This document shows, piece by piece, positions 15,930 through 24,096 of a stretch of DNA of 51,619 nt. Positions within the stretch are counted from its first letter, which is position 1. Every line of letters starts with the position of its first letter. The stretch is taken from positions 1-51,619 of the forward strand of contig QBZY01000009.1 in NCBI GenBank assembly GCA_003282155.1. Direction: 5' to 3'. The position numbers and the translations under genes are program-made. Under the pieces are notes generated by a model that was given only the letters and a program-made list of their open reading frames with translations, had not been told where the DNA came from and made no database searches. This DNA comes from Pelagibacteraceae bacterium AG-337-I02. GTDB lineage: Bacteria > Pseudomonadota > Alphaproteobacteria > HIMB59 > GCA-002718135.

Positions 15930-17540
15930 TTATTTACCAAATATGCCAAGCTTAACACTATAATCTACAGCTATACCGTAATCTGGATCATCATCACTAT
16001 CAACTATCAATTGACCTGTTTTTCTTAAAAGGCTGTGGCAGTCCTTCGTAAGACGTCTTAACTTTACTTGTTTGCCTAATTTGGAATATCTTTCTGCAAT
16101 ATCCTCAATTGCTTTTAAAGCAGATTGATCAATAACTTTTGAATTTGCAAAATCTATTATTACTAAATTAGGATCTTTGGCAGGCTTAAAAATTTCTAAA
16201 AAACTATTAGTTGAGCTAAAAAAAAGAGGTCCTTCAATTTCATATACCTTAGCACCCTTTTCTGTTCTCGATTGTCTTTCAATTGCTCTAATTCTTGAAG
16301 CAGATTTCCAAGCAAATACTAACGCATTAATAATAACGCCAGCAACTACAGCAACAGCTAAATCTTCTAATACAGTTATTAAGGTAACTAAAACAATTAC
16401 CAATGCATCTGAACGAGGAACAACAAATAATAATTTTAGTGAATTCCAAGCAAATGTTCCAATTACGACCATAAACATTACCCCTACTAATGATGCTATA
16501 GGAATAAGTTCAATTAAATTTGATGTATAAAGAATAAAAATTAGTAAAAAAATTGCTGCTGATATGCCAGCAATTCTTGTTCTGCCTCCTGATTTTACAT
16601 TTATCATTGATTGTCCAATCATAGCACAACCACCCATACCACCAAAAAAGCCAGTAATACCATTAGCGACACCTTGAGCTAAACATTCTTGTCTTGTCCC
16701 ACCCTTTTTGTTAGTGATTTCCCCTACTAGATTAAGCGTTAAAAGACTTTCAATTAACCCAATAGCTGCCAAAATAATTGCATAAGGAAAAATAATAAAA
16801 AAAGTATCTAAATTAAGTGGAACTGTTGGAATAGAAAAATTTGGAAGTCCTCCAGCTACACTTGCTAAATCACCAACTCTTGGAACAGGTAAATCTAAAA
16901 GTAAAACTAAAAAAGTCACAAGAAGAATTGCAGCTAATGTAGATGGTATGAATTTAGTAACCCTTGGTAAGTACCATATGATTAACATGGTTAAGAAAAC
17001 TAATACTAAAGAATATGTAAGCACTTCCCCTGACATCCATGTAAATGTTCCATCAAAGTTATATATTTGAAATTGATGTAATTGGGATAAACCAATTACT
17101 ATAGCTAACCCGTTTACAAAACCTAGCATTACAGGTTGAGGAACCATTCTCATAAATTTTCCTAATTTAAAAATTCCTGCAAGAAATTGTAAGATTCCCA
17201 TAAGTACTACTGTGGCAAATAAATATTGAACTCCATGTTCCGATACTAATGAAACCATAACAACAGCTAATGCTCCTGTAGCTCCTGAAATCATTCCAGG
17301 TCTCCCACCAAAAATTGCAGTTACTAATCCTACAATGAAAGCTGCGTACAAACCTGAAAGAGGTGCTACACCTGCTACAAAAGCGAATGCAATTGCTTCT
17401 GGAACAAGGGCAATTGCAACAGTTAATCCAGATAGAATTTCAATTTTAAACAGTGAAAAGGAAGCTCTGCCCTCTGGAATATATTCATCTTTGTTTAACC
17501 CAAGAGAATTTGCAAATTGATTAACTGTTGATTTTATCAT
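15930..17540 (-). CDS. SulP family anion transporter with STAS domain
   Basis: A 536-residue inner-membrane transporter of the SulP/SLC26 family. The N-terminal GLTVAIALVPEAIAFAFVAG motif opens a domain of 10-14 helices, with the family motif GGMGGCAMIGQSMINVKSGG in the middle. From about residue 425 a cytoplasmic STAS domain follows, with VIIDFANSKVIDQSALKAI. SulP proteins move sulfate, bicarbonate or dicarboxylates, often with Na+ or H+; substrate cannot be read here. Flanked by 40-50 nt gaps on each side, so likely a single-gene unit. Confidence 0.93.
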   Translation of the reverse strand: MIKSTVNQFANSLGLNKDEYIPEGRASFSLFKIEILSGLTVAIALVPEAIAFAFVAGVAPLSGLYAAFIVGLVTAIFGGRPGMISGATGALAVVMVSLVSEHGVQYLFATVVLMGILQFLAGIFKLGKFMRMVPQPVMLGFVNGLAIVIGLSQLHQFQIYNFDGTFTWMSGEVLTYSLVLVFLTMLIIWYLPRVTKFIPSTLAAILLVTFLVLLLDLPVPRVGDLASVAGGLPNFSIPTVPLNLDTFFIIFPYAIILAAIGLIESLLTLNLVGEITNKKGGTRQECLAQGVANGITGFFGGMGGCAMIGQSMINVKSGGRTRIAGISAAIFLLIFILYTSNLIELIPIASLVGVMFMVVIGTFAWNSLKLLFVVPRSDALVIVLVTLITVLEDLAVAVVAGVIINALVFAWKSASRIRAIERQSRTEKGAKVYEIEGPLFFSSTNSFLEIFKPAKDPNLVIIDFANSKVIDQSALKAIEDIAERYSKLGKQVKLRRLTKDCHSLLRKTGQLIVDSDDDPDYGIAVDYSVKLGIFGK

Positions 17541-17590
17541 TAAGGTCTATTTAATTTAAATAGGTAAATTAAGTTATAAGTAAACAAAAT

Positions 17591-18748
17591 CTACCAAACA
17601 GATTTGTATATATTAAAGGCGTCAGATTCTTCAATTTTACGCGGATTATTAACTAATAATCTAGTTTGTTTCATTGCTTCACTAGCCATCAATTTGCAAG
17701 CTTCCTCAGGAATTTCTAAATCTCTTAGCCTAAAAGGTAATTTAAGTTCTTTAGACAAACTTTCTAAACTATCTATAAAATTGTTACACACAATCTCATC
17801 ACTTTTACTATTATCTAAATCTTTAAATACAAATGGTGCAAGATTAGCGTAATTTTTTTTTGTTTCTTTATTTATGGAATTAAATTTCATAACACTTGGA
17901 AGAACTAAAGAATTTGAAAGTCCATGAGATATTTTAAATAGACCTCCTATAGGATATGCCAAAGCATGTACTGCTGCTACTGGAGAATTTGCAAAGGCTT
18001 TACCTGCTAACATTGATCCAAATAGCATATTTGATCTGGCATTTATATTATGACCCTCAAATACAGCAGTTTTAATTGACGATCCGAGAAACTTGAGTGC
18101 TTCTAAAGATAACATTTTTGAAATAGGATTGTTGTTAGGATTTATAGAAGTGTAAGCCTCGATTGCGTGAACCATCGCATCTATTCCAGTTGATGCAGTT
18201 ATATTTGGTGGGAGATTTATTGTTAACAATGGATCTAAAATAGCAAGATCAGGTAAAATGAGCTTTGAAGAAACACCTTTTTTTTCTTTGTCATCCATCG
18301 TAATTATTGAAATTGGTGTAACTTCTGAACCAGTGCCAGCTGTAGTAGGAATTAGTACAAGTGGTAATCTTGGGCCTTTTGCATTATTAACACCCCATAT
18401 TGTTTCGATATGCTGATTTGATCCAAGAAGTAAAGATACAAGCTTTGCAACATCCATAGATGAACCACCTCCAAAACCTAAAACTCCAGTTGATTTGAAA
18501 TCTGTTGCTTCATCAAATGCTTGTAATAAAGTAGATTTTGAAGGATCGGACTCAACTTTATTAAATATATTTATATTTGAGTTTGATTGAAGTTTTTTAA
18601 TTGTTTTATCGTACAATCCTAATTCTGTTAATCCTTCATCAGTTATTACAAAAATATTTTTTCCTAACAAATTTACAATTTGATCAGTTGAATTAACTGC
18701 TGTTTCATTACCAAAAATCAAGCTAGCTGTTGAATAAAAGTTAAACAT
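17591..18748 (-). CDS. Iron-containing alcohol dehydrogenase
   Basis: A 385-residue group III (Fe-ADH) dehydrogenase. NAD(P) binding is at [12 protein letters not shown] (91-102) and [14 protein letters not shown] (135-148); the metal ligands are D190, H194, H261 and H275 in [14 protein letters not shown] and the HALAYPIGG...ISHGLSNS segment. Substrate may be a primary alcohol, lactaldehyde or a semialdehyde. The ATG lies only 8 nt past the encoded CCA of tRNA-Pro on the same strand, without a Shine-Dalgarno, so its mRNA is probably produced by tRNA processing. Confidence 0.9.
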   Translation of the reverse strand: MFNFYSTASLIFGNETAVNSTDQIVNLLGKNIFVITDEGLTELGLYDKTIKKLQSNSNINIFNKVESDPSKSTLLQAFDEATDFKSTGVLGFGGGSSMDVAKLVSLLLGSNQHIETIWGVNNAKGPRLPLVLIPTTAGTGSEVTPISIITMDDKEKKGVSSKLILPDLAILDPLLTINLPPNITASTGIDAMVHAIEAYTSINPNNNPISKMLSLEALKFLGSSIKTAVFEGHNINARSNMLFGSMLAGKAFANSPVAAVHALAYPIGGLFKISHGLSNSLVLPSVMKFNSINKETKKNYANLAPFVFKDLDNSKSDEIVCNNFIDSLESLSKELKLPFRLRDLEIPEEACKLMASEAMKQTRLLVNNPRKIEESDAFNIYKSVW

Positions 18749-18756
18749 TTATCTAT

Positions 18757-18832
18757 GGTCGGGGAGAAAGGATTCGAACCTTCGACCCCCTGGTCCCAAA
18801 CCAGGTGCGCTACCAGGCTGCGCTACTCCCCG
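18757..18832 (-). tRNA. tRNA-Pro (anticodon UGG)
   Basis: On the minus strand: acceptor CGGGGAG paired with CTCCCCG, D arm GCGC/GCGC, anticodon arm CCTGG-TTTGGGA-CCAGG with anticodon TGG, T arm GAAGG-TTCGAAT-CCTTT (one G-U pair), discriminator A and encoded CCA. Length is 76 nt. It reads CCN Pro codons, mainly CCA. It precedes the Fe-alcohol dehydrogenase gene by 8 nt and is divergent from the thiB promoter. Confidence 0.97.
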
Positions 18833-18841
18833 AAAAAATTT

Positions 18842-18869
18842 GTTATATTCATAAATAACCTAAAAACAA
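18842..18869 (-). promoter_or_regulatory. Candidate sigma-70 promoter for tRNA-Pro
   Basis: Minus strand: -35 TTGTTT (18864-18869), 16-nt spacer, -10 TATAAC (18842-18847), ending 9 nt before the tRNA 5' end. The position and hexamers fit, but in DNA this AT-rich such matches are easy to find. Confidence 0.5.
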
Positions 18870-18879
18870 TCTTTTATGT

Positions 18880-18908
18880 TTGTTTTCTAAAATAATATTT
18901 ATTATAAT
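18880..18908 (+). promoter_or_regulatory. Candidate sigma-70 promoter for thiB-thiP
   Basis: Plus strand: -35 TTGTTT (18880-18885), 17-nt spacer, consensus -10 TATAAT (18903-18908). Transcription would start near 18914-18916, at the first bases of the TPP aptamer. Confidence 0.6.
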
Positions 18909-18913
18909 AAATA

Positions 18914-18978
18914 TAGGGGTGCTTAAATGCTGAGATTTATACCCTTTTAACCTGATCTGGATAATGCCAGCGGAGGAA
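18914..18978 (+). promoter_or_regulatory. TPP riboswitch (THI element)
   Basis: The conserved thi-box bases are present: GGGGTGC (18916-18922) pairing with ACCC (18941-18944) as P2, GCTGAGA (18929-18935), then CCTGATCTGG, ATAATGCCAG and GCGGAGGAA (18951-18978), with CTGG/CCAG forming the pyrophosphate-sensor stem. P3 is reduced to a stub (GC, six-base loop, GC). No clear P1 helix is seen. The GGAGG at the 3' end is both part of the aptamer and the Shine-Dalgarno of thiB, whose ATG is at 18981, so TPP binding should directly block translation initiation. Confidence 0.92.
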
Positions 18979-18980
18979 AC

Positions 18981-19964
18981 ATGAAAACAATACTAATTTT
19001 TTTAACTACCTTATTTATATCTTTTTCAATATATGCAGAGAAACTAACTATTTATACATACGACTCTTTTGTTTCGGAATGGGGTCCTGGACCTATAATT
19101 GAAAAAATATTTGAAGAAAAACATAATGCAGATGTAGAATTTGTTGCTGTAGACAGTGCTGCAACATTATTGAATAAGGTTATTTTAGAAGGTGATACTT
19201 CCAAGGCAGATATAGTTTTAGGTCTTGATATGAATTTATTTGATTTAGCCGAACAATCCGGACTTTTTACATCTCATAATATCAATGAGGTAAACCAATT
19301 AATTAATTTACCATTAAATTGGGAAAGTAATAAATTTGTTCCCTATAATTATGGCTACTTCTCTTTTGTGTATAATGAAGCAAATTTAGAAACACCTCCA
19401 AAATCAATGGACGAGTTAATTAATTCTACTAATGCTAAAATTGTGATTCAAGACCCGAGAACTTCTACTCCTGGATTAGGATTATTAACTTGGATGAAAG
19501 CATTATATGGAGATAAAGCTGGAGATGAATGGAAAAAATTAAATAAAAAAATTATTTCGGTTACCAAAGGATGGACAGATGCATATTATAATTTTTTTAT
19601 GGCAGGAGAAGCTGACATGGTTTTAAGTTATAGTACATCTCCAGCTGCACATATTATGTTTGAAGAAAGGTATGATATTCTTGCTACAACTTTTGAAGAA
19701 GGAAATTATATAACAATTGAATTTGCAGGCATTTTAAGTAATTCACAAAATAAAGATTTAGCAAATAAATTTCTTAACTTTATGTTGTCAGAAGATTTTC
19801 AATCAGTAATACCATCAACAAATATTATGTACCCTGTTACAAATATAAAAGATTTGCCTGAAGCATTTGATAAACTAAATGTTCCTAACTTTATTCAAAT
19901 GGATCCAAAAGAAATTAATAAGAATAAAGAGAAATGGATTGATGAGTGGCTTAATGCTTCGTAA
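18981..19964 (+). CDS. thiB: Thiamine ABC transporter substrate-binding protein
   Basis: A 327-residue periplasmic binding protein. A Sec signal peptide ends near residue 19 (SFSIYA before EKL). The mature protein starts with the ThiB-type LTIYTYDSFVSEWGPGP and carries GWTDAYYNFFMAGEADMVLS, typical of thiamine/TPP-binding ThiB. The TPP riboswitch immediately upstream supports the ligand assignment. ThiB delivers thiamine, TMP or TPP to ThiP; the permease gene starts 5 nt after the stop. A transport ATPase gene (thiQ) does not follow. Confidence 0.93.
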   Translation: MKTILIFLTTLFISFSIYAEKLTIYTYDSFVSEWGPGPIIEKIFEEKHNADVEFVAVDSAATLLNKVILEGDTSKADIVLGLDMNLFDLAEQSGLFTSHNINEVNQLINLPLNWESNKFVPYNYGYFSFVYNEANLETPPKSMDELINSTNAKIVIQDPRTSTPGLGLLTWMKALYGDKAGDEWKKLNKKIISVTKGWTDAYYNFFMAGEADMVLSYSTSPAAHIMFEERYDILATTFEEGNYITIEFAGILSNSQNKDLANKFLNFMLSEDFQSVIPSTNIMYPVTNIKDLPEAFDKLNVPNFIQMDPKEINKNKEKWIDEWLNAS

Positions 19965-19969
19965 ATAAA

Positions 19970-21559
19970 TTGTATTATAAATATAATTATTCAATATTAT
20001 TTTTTTTTGGATTAATAATTCTATTACCTTTCATAGGTATTTTTTCTAAAATTAACCTTGATTTAGACATAATTTATAATTTTTTTCAAAATTCTTATAC
20101 ACATCGTCTAATTTATTTCTCATTATATCAAGCTTTTCTTTCTGCATTATTAAGTTGTTTTTTGGCTATTCCATTCGCATTAGCATTAAATAGACACAAG
20201 AATTTAAAAATTATTAAATTTATCATTTCTCTTTGTGGTTTTTGCTTTGTGATACCAACAATCTTAATAGTGTTTGCAGTAATTAAACTCTTTGGAAATA
20301 ATGGTTTTTATAACTCATATTTTAATTTGTACGAGAATTTATCTATAGAGACAATATTTGGAATAAAAGCAATTTTAATTGCCCACATACTTCTTAATAC
20401 ACCATTTGCGACTCGATTATTTTTTCAATCATTAAATAGTATTCCATTAAAATATTATGAAATATCAAGTTCTCTAAACCTTACTTTTTTTGGTAATCTT
20501 CTTAAATTAGAGATGCCTTATATAAGGCAAAATTTTTTTACTGTGTTTTCGATAATATTCTCTCTTTGTTTTCTAAGCTTTGCAATAGTAATGGCATTAG
20601 GTGGCGGACCTATGTATTCAACAATTGAAGTAGCAATTTATCAATACGCACTTTTTGATCTAAATTTTAGCAAAGCAATATTTCTTAGTTTTTTACAAAT
20701 ATTTATTTGCCTATTTTTTTTATTTATTGGTTTCTATAAATTGAAAGGTGCAAATTTTTTTGAAATAGATCAAATTAAATTTATTCATCCTCATAAAGAA
20801 TACAAAGCTATAAAAATTATAGATTTTTTAATAATTTTATTTTTTTCGCTATTTCTTTTTTCTCCAATACTTTCTATAATTTATCATTTTATAAATAATG
20901 GTATTTATTTATCTTTAATTAATGGAAAATTTTTAGAATCTTTTTTTAATTCTCTTATTATTTCAATTACTACAGGAATAATTGTTAGTATATCTGGATT
21001 TATAATTTCATCTATACTTGTAATAAATTATAAAAATTTGATTTTTCAGCAATCAATTTTTTTAATAAGTTCTTCAATAATAATTATTTCTCCAATTATA
21101 TTTAGTCTTGGTTATTTTATTGTATTAGGTGAATTAAGATATCTGCAATTATTTAAATATTTGGTGATAATTTTGATAAATTGTCTTTTCTTATTACCCT
21201 TTTCTTTATTAATACTTTTTAATAACCTTAAAAATATTTTTTTAAATTTTGAAAATTTTCAGCAAACTTTTCGTATTAGTATAATAAATTATTTTATTAT
21301 CTTACTCCCAATGATTAAGAAAAATATAATTTTTGTTTTTGCATTTTCGACAGTTATTACTTTTGGTGATTTTACAATAATATCATTTTTTAAAGATCAA
21401 AACTTTGATACTTTGCCATCTTATTTATATAAATTGATTAGTGTTTATAAATTTAACGAAGCTTCTTTTGTTGCCGGTGTAATTTTAGTACTAAGTATGA
21501 TTATTTTTTTATTAATTGATAATTTAAATTACCAAGGTAAGTCAGCCATTAAAACATGA
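19970..21559 (+). CDS. thiP: Thiamine ABC transporter permease
   Basis: A 529-residue two-domain permease, near the usual ThiP length, with about 12 hydrophobic segments and two FbpB-like halves. The first half shows the LALNRHKNLK loop and an EAA-like segment near YYEISSSLNLTFFGNLLKLEMP; the second half ends with TFGDFTIISFF. The start is TTG at 19970, 5 nt past the thiB stop, because no in-frame ATG is close and the first transmembrane helix follows. The 3' end overlaps the convergent nhaD gene by 31 nt. It needs an ATPase from elsewhere. Confidence 0.88.
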   Translation: MYYKYNYSILFFFGLIILLPFIGIFSKINLDLDIIYNFFQNSYTHRLIYFSLYQAFLSALLSCFLAIPFALALNRHKNLKIIKFIISLCGFCFVIPTILIVFAVIKLFGNNGFYNSYFNLYENLSIETIFGIKAILIAHILLNTPFATRLFFQSLNSIPLKYYEISSSLNLTFFGNLLKLEMPYIRQNFFTVFSIIFSLCFLSFAIVMALGGGPMYSTIEVAIYQYALFDLNFSKAIFLSFLQIFICLFFLFIGFYKLKGANFFEIDQIKFIHPHKEYKAIKIIDFLIILFFSLFLFSPILSIIYHFINNGIYLSLINGKFLESFFNSLIISITTGIIVSISGFIISSILVINYKNLIFQQSIFLISSSIIIISPIIFSLGYFIVLGELRYLQLFKYLVIILINCLFLLPFSLLILFNNLKNIFLNFENFQQTFRISIINYFIILLPMIKKNIIFVFAFSTVITFGDFTIISFFKDQNFDTLPSYLYKLISVYKFNEASFVAGVILVLSMIIFLLIDNLNYQGKSAIKT

Positions 21560-22830
21560 AGATAAATACTAGCAACGTAACCAACAAATATAACTGGAGT
21601 CCATTTTAAATGTCCAAAAAATGTATAATATCCTCTAGCTTGTCCCATAAGTGCAACACCTGCAGCTGAACCAATTGACAATAAACTACCTCCAACACCT
21701 GTTGTAAGAGTTACAAGCAACCATTGATCTATAGACATTTCTGGTCTCATAGTAATTACAGCAAACATCACTGGTATATTATCTACTATGGCTGATAGAA
21801 CACCTACTATAGAATTAGCCATTGTTGGACCAAGGCCAATATATAAGAATTCAGAAACAACCGTTAGATATCCAATAAATCCTAAGCCACCTACACTTAA
21901 AATTACTCCAAAGAAAAATAACAAAGTATCCCATTCAGCTCTAGAAACTTTTCTAAAAAAATCAAACTTTTGATCTTCTACAGAAGGATCATGTGTAATT
22001 TGTAAGTAAAAAGAATATAAACCTAGAAGACCTAGACCAAACATCATACCAAGCATTGGAGGTAAGTGAAGAATATTATGGAAGTTTACGGCACTGAAAA
22101 TTGTAAGCAAACCTAAAAAGATTATCACTCGTCCACCTCTTTTCATATATTCTCTATCAGAACTAATTTGTGGTTTTTCTTTTGGAATAAAGAAATACAT
22201 AACTGCGGCAGGTATTATGTAATTAACCACTGAAGGAAAAAATATTTTAAAAAAAGTAAAAAATTCAACTATACCAGCTTGCCATACCATTAAAGTTGTT
22301 ATGTCTCCAAAGGGACTAAATGCTCCACCTGCATTTGCTGCAACAACTATATTAATACAACCAATCGATATAAATTTTGTATTACCTTTACCACAGGCCA
22401 TGACTACAGAGCACATGACTAGTGCTGTTGTTAAATTATCAGCTATAGGAGATAAGAAAAAAGTAATTATACCAGTAAATATAAATAGTTGTCTGAAGCT
22501 AAAGCCCCTTGATGTTAATTGATATCTTACAACATCAAAAACTTTTCTTTCTTCTAAAGCATTTATGTAAGTCATAGCAACAAGAAGAAATAGAAAAAGT
22601 TCTGCAAACTCTAAAATATTATGCTCTAAAGCATATTCAATTTCTTTAGCATATTGTTTATCAGAAGAAAAGTGGAAGGCAATAATTCCCCATATTACAG
22701 CAGCTGAAATAATAACTGGTTTAGATTTTCTTAAATGACTAAATTCTTCAGCCATTACAACAGCATATGCTAGAACAAAAACAATAAGGCTTAAAATACC
22801 TACATATGATGTTGTTAGATCTATTTCCAT
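21529..22830 (-). CDS. nhaD: NhaD-type Na+/H+ antiporter
   Basis: A 433-residue inner-membrane antiporter of the NhaD family, which exports Na+ (or Li+) in exchange for H+. The family-specific segment NAGGAFSPFGDITTLMVWQAG is split here as GGAFSPFGDITTLMVWQ; other signatures are AEEFSHLRKSKP near the N-terminus, FLSPIADNLTTALVMCSVVM and VDNIPVMFAVI. About 11-12 helices are predicted. The start overlaps the upstream hydrolase by 10 nt. In a marine cell it would link sodium homeostasis to the proton gradient supplied by respiration, proteorhodopsin and HppA. Confidence 0.93.
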   Translation of the reverse strand: MEIDLTTSYVGILSLIVFVLAYAVVMAEEFSHLRKSKPVIISAAVIWGIIAFHFSSDKQYAKEIEYALEHNILEFAELFLFLLVAMTYINALEERKVFDVVRYQLTSRGFSFRQLFIFTGIITFFLSPIADNLTTALVMCSVVMACGKGNTKFISIGCINIVVAANAGGAFSPFGDITTLMVWQAGIVEFFTFFKIFFPSVVNYIIPAAVMYFFIPKEKPQISSDREYMKRGGRVIIFLGLLTIFSAVNFHNILHLPPMLGMMFGLGLLGLYSFYLQITHDPSVEDQKFDFFRKVSRAEWDTLLFFFGVILSVGGLGFIGYLTVVSEFLYIGLGPTMANSIVGVLSAIVDNIPVMFAVITMRPEMSIDQWLLVTLTTGVGGSLLSIGSAAGVALMGQARGYYTFFGHLKWTPVIFVGYVASIYLHVLMADLPW

Positions 22831-23618
22831 AATTTCAAATTAAAGCAAATTACGTCTTTTTCAATTCCGAAATCGTATAGATTATTGTGTATTGCTTCGT
22901 CAATAAAAACAGTCTTTTTTATCACTTTTGCTTTGTCATAAAGCTTAATACTATGTTCATGTGGAACAATTTCATCCTTTTTTCCACTAATGATAAGTAA
23001 TGGTGAGGTTATTTTATCAATTTTACTGAAGTTATCGAATTTATCTTTAACTAAATATTTTGTTGGAAAAATTTTATATCTTTTTTTTGCAATATCATTG
23101 ATTGATGTAAATGGTGCCTCTAAAACAATAGATAAAAATTCATACTTTGTACCTATTTCTACAGCAGGACCCGATCCAAGTGATTCTCCATAAATCACTA
23201 ATTCTTTAAATTTAAATTCAGTATTATTTTTAATCCATTTTAACGCTGCTTCTGCATCCTTATATAAGTTTTTTTCTGTCGGATTTCCTTTGTTACCTCC
23301 AAAACCTCTCCAGGAGACTAAAAACACACTCCAATTCTTTTCAATATACCTCTGGATTCTGTGAGCTCTATCTCCAATATGAAATGAATTTCCATGAAAA
23401 TAAACTAGTAAAGGTAGTGAATTATTCCCTTTGTGATACCATGATAACAGCTCTAAGTTATCCTCAGTTTTGATATAAATTTCCTCAGTATTATCTAAAT
23501 TATAATCCTTTGGTGTGCCCGGATGTCCTGATTTGTTAAAAATGATACGTCTTTGGAAGATATACAAAAGAAAACCTAAAAAAAAATATAGAAAAATTGC
23601 TGAAAAAATGTAATTCAT
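22821..23618 (-). CDS. Alpha/beta hydrolase, membrane-anchored BEM46-like
   Basis: A 265-residue serine hydrolase with one N-terminal transmembrane helix (about 3-21). The nucleophile elbow is GESLGSG with S146; the oxyanion strand is VYFHGNSFHIGDR, and the acid and base appear as the Asp in ISGKKDEIVP and the His in EAIHNNLYD. This matches the BEM46/YfhR-like hydrolases whose substrates are mostly unknown. The start codon is only 16 nt from the divergent irr start. It overlaps nhaD by 10 nt and is cotranscribed with it. Confidence 0.85.
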   Translation of the reverse strand: MNYIFSAIFLYFFLGFLLYIFQRRIIFNKSGHPGTPKDYNLDNTEEIYIKTEDNLELLSWYHKGNNSLPLLVYFHGNSFHIGDRAHRIQRYIEKNWSVFLVSWRGFGGNKGNPTEKNLYKDAEAALKWIKNNTEFKFKELVIYGESLGSGPAVEIGTKYEFLSIVLEAPFTSINDIAKKRYKIFPTKYLVKDKFDNFSKIDKITSPLLIISGKKDEIVPHEHSIKLYDKAKVIKKTVFIDEAIHNNLYDFGIEKDVICFNLKLWK

Positions 23619-23634
23619 TGTTTATTATAATATT

Positions 23635-24090
23635 ATGAGTGTGGAAAACAAAGTAATAGATCCATTGAGTCCCTATAGTCGTGCACTAAAAAAAATTGAG
23701 GATAGCGGTATAAGACCGACGAAACAAAGAAGAATTCTAGCCAAGATGATTTTTGAAAAAGGTGATAGGCATGTATCTGCTGAAAATCTTTTTGATGAGG
23801 TAAAAAAAGAAGATAGAAAAATTTCCATGGCTACAATCTACAATACTCTAAAACAGTTTACCTCTTTAGGTTTAATAAGAGAAATAGTTGTTGATCAAAA
23901 CAAATCATTGTATTGTAATAATAATAAGTCTCACTATCATTTGTACATTGAAGATGAAGGAAAGATACATGATATTCCTACAAAAAATATTAATCTAGAT
24001 ATACCTTCTATACCTGCTTGTCTTTCATTACATAATATTGATGTTATTGTCAGAGTTAGATCTCTTAAAGAAGACGAAGAAAAGAATTAA
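23635..24090 (+). CDS. irr: Fur-family regulator, Irr-like
   Basis: A 151-residue winged-helix repressor of the Fur superfamily. RPTKQRRILAKMIFEKGDRHVSAE and ATIYNTLKQFTSLGLIREI form the DNA-binding domain, and the C-terminus has the Irr-like DIPSIPACLSLHNIDVIVRVR. Irr senses haem status and controls iron and haem genes in Alphaproteobacteria. The metal/haem HHH cluster known from rhizobial Irr reads S-H-Y-H (H100, H102) here. The short N-terminal extension lacks a clear haem regulatory CP motif. It is followed after 6 nt by the acetoacetyl-CoA synthetase gene. Confidence 0.82.
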   Translation: MSVENKVIDPLSPYSRALKKIEDSGIRPTKQRRILAKMIFEKGDRHVSAENLFDEVKKEDRKISMATIYNTLKQFTSLGLIREIVVDQNKSLYCNNNKSHYHLYIEDEGKIHDIPTKNINLDIPSIPACLSLHNIDVIVRVRSLKEDEEKN

Positions 24091-24096
24091 TTTATC

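Noticed and set aside
18880..18990. Eight-base complementarity between TTGTTTTC (18880-18887) and GAAAACAA (18983-18990), enclosing the TPP aptamer, ribosome binding site and ATG.
   Set aside because: The upstream arm coincides with the best -35 hexamer and would not be transcribed if that promoter is used; an 8-nt match is also not rare in such AT-rich DNA.
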